A DNA stretch of 64,000 nt from Phocaeicola sp. (GTDB lineage Bacteria > Bacteroidota > Bacteroidia > Bacteroidales > Bacteroidaceae), in NCBI GenBank assembly GCA_022764505.1, contig JALEQJ010000006.1:17492-81491 (forward strand). The letters are read 5' to 3'. Below are positions 58,480-64,000 of the stretch, piece by piece (positions within the stretch are counted from its first letter, which is position 1; each line of letters opens with the position of its first letter). The notes below the pieces were generated by a model. The model saw only the letters and a program-made list of their open reading frames with translations, searched no databases and was not told the origin of the DNA. Position numbers and translations under genes: made by a program.

Positions 58480-59331
58480 CTATTTATTATTCTTTAATGT
58501 GATATTATCTATAAGCCTTACTTCTCCGCAGAAAACTGTGATACAGCCTACTATATAGGAAGCATCTTGCCAGTTTTCTATTGGTTGTAAGGTATTTCCA
58601 TCTATAATTTCAAAATAATCCAAGTCAAGACCTTCGGAGGATTTTATTTCATTTTCCACCCATACTTTTAGAGAGGGTAGTGTGTATGTATCCACTTTTT
58701 CTTTGGCAGAAAATAAGGTCTTTGAAATGTTGAGTGCTTGAGTACGTTGGATAGGAGTTAAGCGCATATTTCTGCTACTCATAGCCAATCCATCTTTTTC
58801 ACGCATAATAGGGCAACCTACAATTTCTATCTGAAAAGGGTAAGTACGAACCATTTCACGAATAATAGCCAACTGTTGGAAGTCTTTTTCTCCAAAATAA
58901 GCACGTGTAGGATTGGTCAATGTAAATAACTTACTCACAATTTGACAAACACCATTAAAATGACCCGGACGAGCCTTTCCCTCCATAACCTCATCTAAAG
59001 GAGGATAAGAGAAGATACGTGTATCTTTAGTCGGATATACATCTTCAACAGTAGGAGCAAACACAATATCTACATTCGCTTTTTCCAACAAAGCTAAATC
59101 AGCCTCCAATGTACGTGGATACTTTTTTAAGTCTTCCGGATCATTAAACTGCGTTGGATTGACAAAAATACTAATTACCGTAATATCATTTTCAGATGTA
59201 GCTTTTTCTACTAAAGATAAATGCCCTTGATGTAATGCACCCATAGTAGGAACCAAGCCGATAAACTTTTTACTATCATAATGGGGGAGTAAGGCTTTTT
59301 TTAGCTCTTCCGATGAAGTTATAACTTTCAT
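58480..59331 (-). CDS. panC: Pantothenate synthetase
   Basis: A 283-residue ligase condensing pantoate and beta-alanine with ATP. The HxGH nucleotide-binding motif is in [18 protein letters not shown] near residue 34, with [37 protein letters not shown] near 150 and the KMSKS-like [11 protein letters not shown] near 185. The ATG at 59331 is used instead of the ORF start at 59352. A TATATTTG -7 box lies 50 bases upstream. It heads panC-panD-rlmD-rluA-surE-lpxB; panB is not in the window. Confidence 0.97.
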   Translation of the reverse strand: MKVITSSEELKKALLPHYDSKKFIGLVPTMGALHQGHLSLVEKATSENDITVISIFVNPTQFNDPEDLKKYPRTLEADLALLEKANVDIVFAPTVEDVYPTKDTRIFSYPPLDEVMEGKARPGHFNGVCQIVSKLFTLTNPTRAYFGEKDFQQLAIIREMVRTYPFQIEIVGCPIMREKDGLAMSSRNMRLTPIQRTQALNISKTLFSAKEKVDTYTLPSLKVWVENEIKSSEGLDLDYFEIIDGNTLQPIENWQDASYIVGCITVFCGEVRLIDNITLKNNK

Positions 59332-59380
59332 ATTCCTTATTTCGTTTATCAATATAATTGAACATAATGGAAATTATGCG

Positions 59381-59388
59381 CAAATATA
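59381..59388 (-). promoter_or_regulatory. Putative promoter -7 box of the panC unit
   Basis: On the minus strand TATATTTG matches TAnnTTTG. It overlaps the T-rich tail of the glgP terminator, an economical intergenic layout. Confidence 0.5.
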
Positions 59389-59391
59389 GAA

Positions 59392-59436
59392 ACAATAAGA
59401 TGGTATGCTATAATTCTGCGTTATCCATCTTATTGT
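59392..59436 (-). terminator. Terminator after glgP
   Basis: ACAATAAGATGG and CCATCTTATTGT form a perfect 12-bp stem with a 21-base loop, starting 14 bases past the glgP stop and followed by TTCTATATTTG on the minus strand. Confidence 0.7.
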
Positions 59437-59450
59437 GTTCCTTTTGTTCA

Positions 59451-62012
59451 TTATTCTATATTAAACCAGCGCACATAGCAAAAATCTTGTCTATGCGCTA
59501 AGGTACTTTCTTTAGGGAACATTCTGATAGCTTGTTTGAAACTACCAGCATTCCTCATTATATATTTTAATTGGAATGTATATATGTTTCCTTCTACTTT
59601 TTCTATTTGCATAGGTTCTATGCTACTGATCATCTCTTTTCCTTCAGCGTCTGTTCCTATAGTAACTAATTCTAATCCTACAGCATCTAATAATCCTTTT
59701 TGGTCAATTGTACAATGCAAGGTATATTCTTTACCTGCTTCGTATGCTTGTTCTATGGAGTTTTGTATGGAAATCAATTCTATAGCGTCCCATTTATTGG
59801 CTACTTCTTCTTTCCATAAAGCAATCCTTTTTACTTCTGCATAATTGTTGGATATGAGGAATTTATAGCGTTCTGCTTCCGGTTCATAGAACTTGGTATA
59901 ATAATCGTCCAACTGTCTCTTCATTGTATAATGAGGAGCTATTTGTGCGATAGAGTTCTTGATGGTTTTTATCCAGCCCTGTGAATACCCTTTCTCATTT
60001 TGTGCATAGTACAACGGAAGAATCTCGTTTTCTAATATACTGTATATAGTGGCAGCATCCAGCTGGTCTTGATAAGCTTGGTTCTGATAGGTTCGTTTAT
60101 CTGTGAGTGCCCAACCGGCTCCTTCTCTATACCCTTCCAACCACCAACCATCTAATACGGAGAAGTTTACAACACCATTCATCAAGGCTTTTTCTCCAGA
60201 AGTTCCAGACGCTTCCAATGGACGTGTAGGGGTATTCATCCATATATCTACACCGGAAACCAATCTGCGTGCTAAACGCATATCATAGTTTTCCAAAAAT
60301 ATGATTTTCCCTAAAAATTCCGGCATCTTGGATATTTCCACGATCCGCTGAATAAGCCCCTGCCCTGCTCCATCGTGTGGGTGTGCTTTTCCTGCAAATA
60401 GGAATTGTACCGGACGGTCTGGATTATTGACTATTTTAGAGAGTCGGTCTAAGTCTGTGAAGAGCAGATGCGCACGCTTATAAGTTGCAAAACGGCGAGC
60501 AAATCCTATCAGGAGTGCATTGGGATTTATCTTATTCATAAGAGATACTACACGAGAAGGATCTCCTTGATTTTTCAGCCATTTGTCTTTGAATTCTTCT
60601 CTTATATAGGAGATGAGTTTATGCTTCAAAGCCAAACGAGTATTCCAAATCTCTTCATCGGGAACTTCGTATATTTTCTCCCAGATTTTTTCGTTAGATT
60701 GATCTCTAAAGAAATCTTTAGAGAAGTGCTTTTTATACAAAGCTTTCCATTCGGAAGAACACCATGTAGGAAAGTGTACTCCATTGGTTACATAGCCCAC
60801 GTGAGATTCTTCGGGGAAATATCCTTTCCATATATCAGAGAACATTTCTTGAGAAACTTTGCCGTGTAACCAGCTTACGCCATTCACTTCTTGACAAGTA
60901 TTGCACGCAAATGTAGACATACAGAAACGTTCGTTTATATCTCCTGGATTGATGCGTCCTAAGTTCATAAAGTCTTCCCAAGATATACTCATACGCTGTG
61001 GATAACCACCCATATACTTTCCGAACAGGGTTTCGTCAAAATAGTCGTGTCCTGCAGGTACCGGAGTATGAACTGTGTATAATGAAGATGCCTTCACAAT
61101 TTCCATAGCTTCTCCAAAGGTAAATCCACTTTCTACATAATCGCAAAGTCTTTGCACATTGCAAAGAGCTGCATGGCCTTCATTGCAGTGGTAAATATCT
61201 TTTTGGATACCCAATTTCTTCAAGAGTAAAACCCCACCTATACCCAATAAAATTTCTTGTTTAAGTCTGTTTTCCCAATCTCCTCCATAGAGCTGATGTG
61301 TGATACATCTATCATATTCACTATTCAATTCATTGTCTGTATCCAGAAGGTAAAGTGGCACACGTCCTACATTTACTCTCCAAACATAGGTATAGACTTT
61401 GTAATCCAAGTAAGGAACTTCTACGATGAGTGGTGTTCCGTTTTCATCTAAAACTCGTTCCAAAGGTAAGCTGCCAAAGTTTTGTGCTTCGTAGTTGGCT
61501 ACTTGTTGTCCTTCCATAGAAAGACCTTGAGTAAAATAACCATATCTATATAAGAAACCTATGGCACACAGATCTACATTACTATCCGAAGCTTCTTTCA
61601 GATAATCGCCAGCCAATACACCCAAGCCTCCTGAATAAATTTTCAAGACACTTGTCAATCCATACTCCATACAAAAATAGGCTACAGAAGGACGTGCTGT
61701 ATTGGGTTTCTCTGCCATATATGCCTTAAACTTCTGATATACTTCACCGGCACGAGATAAAAAACTTTCGTCTGTACTTAACTCGTTCAGTTTCTCATAG
61801 CTGAGACGCTCCAAAAGTAGTACCGGGTTACAACCTACTTGTTCCCAAAGGACAGGATCTATTTGTTTATAGAGCTCTGTGGCTTCTTCATTCCAAGCCC
61901 ACCATATATTACGTGCAAGTTCTTCTAACATTTGTAAAGAGGCAGGTACATAGGATTTCACCGTAATCTCTTTCCAAATGGGGTGATTTGCTTTATTTGT
62001 TTTCACTTTCAT
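59451..62012 (-). CDS. glgP: Alpha-glucan phosphorylase (GT35)
   Basis: An 853-residue PLP enzyme releasing glucose 1-phosphate from glycogen or maltodextrin. It has the N-terminal DUF3417-like extension of the short bacterial GlgP type ([20 protein letters not shown]), then [20 protein letters not shown] near residue 108 and [20 protein letters not shown] near 265. The PLP-binding Lys is in [19 protein letters not shown] near 600, with [12 protein letters not shown] after it. The ATG at 62012 or 62018 could be the start. It follows glycogen synthase by 14-eight bases in the same transcript, pairing synthesis and breakdown. Confidence 0.95.
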   Translation of the reverse strand: MKVKTNKANHPIWKEITVKSYVPASLQMLEELARNIWWAWNEEATELYKQIDPVLWEQVGCNPVLLLERLSYEKLNELSTDESFLSRAGEVYQKFKAYMAEKPNTARPSVAYFCMEYGLTSVLKIYSGGLGVLAGDYLKEASDSNVDLCAIGFLYRYGYFTQGLSMEGQQVANYEAQNFGSLPLERVLDENGTPLIVEVPYLDYKVYTYVWRVNVGRVPLYLLDTDNELNSEYDRCITHQLYGGDWENRLKQEILLGIGGVLLLKKLGIQKDIYHCNEGHAALCNVQRLCDYVESGFTFGEAMEIVKASSLYTVHTPVPAGHDYFDETLFGKYMGGYPQRMSISWEDFMNLGRINPGDINERFCMSTFACNTCQEVNGVSWLHGKVSQEMFSDIWKGYFPEESHVGYVTNGVHFPTWCSSEWKALYKKHFSKDFFRDQSNEKIWEKIYEVPDEEIWNTRLALKHKLISYIREEFKDKWLKNQGDPSRVVSLMNKINPNALLIGFARRFATYKRAHLLFTDLDRLSKIVNNPDRPVQFLFAGKAHPHDGAGQGLIQRIVEISKMPEFLGKIIFLENYDMRLARRLVSGVDIWMNTPTRPLEASGTSGEKALMNGVVNFSVLDGWWLEGYREGAGWALTDKRTYQNQAYQDQLDAATIYSILENEILPLYYAQNEKGYSQGWIKTIKNSIAQIAPHYTMKRQLDDYYTKFYEPEAERYKFLISNNYAEVKRIALWKEEVANKWDAIELISIQNSIEQAYEAGKEYTLHCTIDQKGLLDAVGLELVTIGTDAEGKEMISSIEPMQIEKVEGNIYTFQLKYIMRNAGSFKQAIRMFPKESTLAHRQDFCYVRWFNIE

Positions 62013-62026
62013 ACTCATAATCTCGT

Positions 62027-63697
62027 TTATATTTTAGCTGTTCTTTGTATTTTGTTTGTCAATGCTATGTGATATGCTTCTATATAGTACTGTATAAAAT
62101 GTTTCCACAATGCTTTTTGAGAGAGCTTATGTGCTTTTTTCTGTATTCTATCACGTTCTTCTTTATTCATAGAAAGGTAATAAAGAATAGTATCTTTTAT
62201 TTGTTCAGCTACTTCATCATAGTTTCTGTCTGTTCTTTGTATTACAGCCACCCCGTCTGTTATAGAAGCATCTCTTCCCAATGCAGACATAACCCATTGT
62301 CCAAATCCTGCCAAAGAAGTGGTAACAGTGGGTATATGAAAGGCGATACTTTCCAGAGGTGTATAGCCCCAAGGCTCATAATAAGATGGATAAATAGTAA
62401 GATCCAGTCCCATAAGCAACGCATAATAATCTCTATTGAAAAGCTGATCTCCTTTATCCAAATAAGCAGGTATAAAGATAACTTTGATGGTATCTGATAC
62501 TTGATTTTGTATACCATAATGTTTCAACGTAGAAAGAATGGCATCTCCTTCTTCGTGATGTAAATGATGCGTAATATAGGGCTCTGGTAATGGTGCCTCA
62601 AAAGATGTGGCATTGGTTTCTTTCAAGCGCGCAACTATATCTGCACGAATTTCTTTAGCCCAAGCGGGTATGGTTACAAAGGCGATAACCTCTTTATCAC
62701 CTTTGTATGTCTGGCGTAGTTTCTGAATAGAATCCAAATAAAGGTCTATTCCTTTATTCTTGAACTCATATCTACCGCTGATACCTATCAGTAAACTATC
62801 TTCTTTTGGAGATTTTCCTGTTAAAGCTTTTACTAAATTGAGTAGAAGTCCCCTACTCTCTTTTTGAGTACGAGTAAAGGTCTTGCCTGTGGGAATAAAT
62901 TCGTTTTCAAAACCATTGGGTAGCACCTTATCTACATCTTTTTCCAATAGGACTTTGCACTCCGATGCTGTAACCTCGCTTACGGTTGTAAAACAGTCTA
63001 CATAGTGTGCGCTTTGTCTTTCTATAGAATGCTTGGATTGCACATTGAGCTCCTCTGCCATTTGATTGCCATTGTAAGCAGTGAGATAGTCATATAGTGG
63101 TTTATGATTGCCTGCTATAGATCTTCCTATAGTAGTAGCATGAGTTGTAAAGACTGTAGCTATCTTAGGGCATTTCTTTCGGAGATATAAGGCTCCCATT
63201 CCACACATCCATTCATGTGCATGATATATTACCTGCTTGTTTTGTAATTTATAATAGTAGAAAAAACTTTCTACGACTTTTCCTGCAGCATAAGAAAACA
63301 TAGATGCTTCATCGTAATCTCCATAAGCGTGGAGAGAATCTACGCCGAAGTCAATCCACATTTGAGTGTAAATATCATTCTTTTGCTCATAAAAAGGTTG
63401 GAAATCCACGAGTATGGCAAAAGGTCTGCCGGGAATATCCCAATAACCGATACGAACCGATAAGCCTTCGGAAAAAGCTTTCTTTTTCCACCCATAGAAT
63501 AATCTTTTATCTTCTTGAAATAAAATGTTCTTTTGTCTGTCCTTGAAATCCGGACCTATAAAGAAGAGGTTCTTACCTATTTTTTCTTGTAGTGTCTTGG
63601 TATGTGTAGACAGTACGGTGTAAATGCCTCCTACCTTGTTGCAAACTTCCCAACTTGATTCAAATATATAATCAGGTATCAAAAGTTCTTTTCTCAT
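62027..63697 (-). CDS. Glycogen synthase, GT3 (eukaryotic-like) type
   Basis: A 556-residue GT-B fold enzyme resembling the GT3 glycogen synthases of fungi and animals, not GT5 Glg[21 protein letters not shown] near residue 10 holds the donor loop. [17 protein letters not shown] near 155 and [16 protein letters not shown] near 182 (THATTIGR) are GT3-like, and the E-x7-E pair is in [18 protein letters not shown] near 457. The ORF track starts at a GTG (63724) inside a TACCTTTG box, so the ATG at 63697 is correct. It likely uses UDP-glucose; this is inferred from family. Confidence 0.9.
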   Translation of the reverse strand: MRKELLIPDYIFESSWEVCNKVGGIYTVLSTHTKTLQEKIGKNLFFIGPDFKDRQKNILFQEDKRLFYGWKKKAFSEGLSVRIGYWDIPGRPFAILVDFQPFYEQKNDIYTQMWIDFGVDSLHAYGDYDEASMFSYAAGKVVESFFYYYKLQNKQVIYHAHEWMCGMGALYLRKKCPKIATVFTTHATTIGRSIAGNHKPLYDYLTAYNGNQMAEELNVQSKHSIERQSAHYVDCFTTVSEVTASECKVLLEKDVDKVLPNGFENEFIPTGKTFTRTQKESRGLLLNLVKALTGKSPKEDSLLIGISGRYEFKNKGIDLYLDSIQKLRQTYKGDKEVIAFVTIPAWAKEIRADIVARLKETNATSFEAPLPEPYITHHLHHEEGDAILSTLKHYGIQNQVSDTIKVIFIPAYLDKGDQLFNRDYYALLMGLDLTIYPSYYEPWGYTPLESIAFHIPTVTTSLAGFGQWVMSALGRDASITDGVAVIQRTDRNYDEVAEQIKDTILYYLSMNKEERDRIQKKAHKLSQKALWKHFIQYYIEAYHIALTNKIQRTAKI

Positions 63698-63723
63698 TCG
63701 TCTTGTTGAATTTATATTTCGCA

Positions 63724-63731
63724 CAAAGGTA
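63724..63731 (-). promoter_or_regulatory. Promoter -7 box of the glycogen unit
   Basis: TACCTTTG on the minus strand, 27 bases before the glycogen synthase ATG at 63697. It overlaps the GTG used by the ORF track, which argues against that start. Confidence 0.6.
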
Positions 63732-63858
63732 ATTCTTTTATTTTGTTTTTGTGATACCTATTATATATAGGGATTCAATGTAAATAAATCTTCGTCTATG
63801 AGAGAACACCTGTTTCTGTGCATATTAAGAGGTCTCTTCCATAAACTATCTTTAGTTA

Positions 63859-64000
63859 TTACGTGAGTTCGGGATAAGCATTTTTAGAAAATAGCCAATT
63901 GTGGTGTGTTCTCAATGCATACTGGCAGTGCGCTTGGTTTGTTCTCAAAGAAGGAATAAGCCGCTAATGCAGCGCATACGTTGATAATAAAATTGTGTAT
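63859..64000 (-). mobile_element. 3' end of an insertion sequence (IS982-like), cut by the window edge
   Basis: A minus-strand frame open from the window edge (64000) to a TAA at 63884-63886 encodes the last 38 residues, including NVCAALAAYSFFENKPSALP, which resemble the C-terminus of Bacteroidetes IS982-type transposases. ACGTGAGTTCGGGATAA (63861-63877) just beyond the stop looks like the element's terminal repeat. The family is suggested from recall and the outer end is approximate. The 127 bases between it and the glycogen promoter hold no other feature. Confidence 0.6.

Overview
The window is a 64 kb chromosomal segment of an AT-rich member of the Bacteroidetes, most likely order Bacteroidales. 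The genus cannot be fixed from sequence alone. Three things support this. Starts lack Shine-Dalgarno sequences, and many genes are preceded by the Bacteroidetes -7 box TAnnTTTG; one copy, before the tRNA gene, has a perfect TTTG-N19-TACCTTTG. The gene content is typical: OmpA-family barrel protein, PorT-like barrel, LysM/periplasmic-binding hybrid, TamB-like protein, GT3-type glycogen synthase with short GlgP, class I fumarase, classical menaquinone genes and AguA/AguB. Most genes have complete, ordinary-length reading frames, so this is largely core chromosome.

Layout. 0.2-3.4 kb: thymidine kinase, AI-2E-family permease and an OmpA-family protein. 3.5-11.9 kb: an eight-gene plus-strand surface-glycan cluster (GT8, GT14-like, acyltransferase, GT2, polymerase/ligase-like membrane protein, two GT4, acyltransferase), closed by a strong terminator facing clpB. 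12-27 kb, minus strand: clpB, fumarase, mutS2 and a tight tamB-aguA-aguB-gnd unit. 27.9-34.1 kb, plus strand: hotdog thioesterase-menF-menD-menB, then groES-groEL. 34.3-37.8 kb is the one accessory-looking patch: an orphan lipoprotein, a frameshifted gene, a fossil made of a regulator fused to the end of an Mrr-type restriction enzyme, a DUF1573 protein and an Xre regulator with palindromic sites. 37.8-45.0 kb, minus strand: metallo-hydrolase, transglutaminase-like protein, ridA, xth, PorT-like barrel, LysM protein, trmD and omega-amidase, then tRNA-Arg(ACG). 45.8-52.7 kb, plus strand: topoisomerase IV subunit A followed by an envelope protein, an S41 protease and a two-component system. 52.7-63.7 kb, minus strand: sugar nucleotidyltransferase; panC-panD-rlmD-rluA-surE-lpxB; glycogen synthase-glgP. 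The right edge cuts an insertion sequence.

How the genes connect. Envelope construction dominates: LPS-type glycan assembly and lipid A (lpxB), outer-membrane biogenesis (TamB, OmpA, PorT-like), and envelope stress or turnover (LysM protein, S41 protease, two-component system). Metabolic modules are menaquinone, pantothenate, agmatine to putrescine, the oxidative pentose phosphate pathway and glycogen turnover.

The most unusual signal is not protein-coding. Four intergenic arrays are built from units of about 22 bp and fall into two sequence families. TTCCGAACAnnnACGGAA units occur at 27.4 and 53.7 kb, with three copies each. GTTTATATAAAC units occur at 16.5 and 45.5 kb. All four lie upstream of a gene's promoter. 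I found no CRISPR, prophage or complete defence system.
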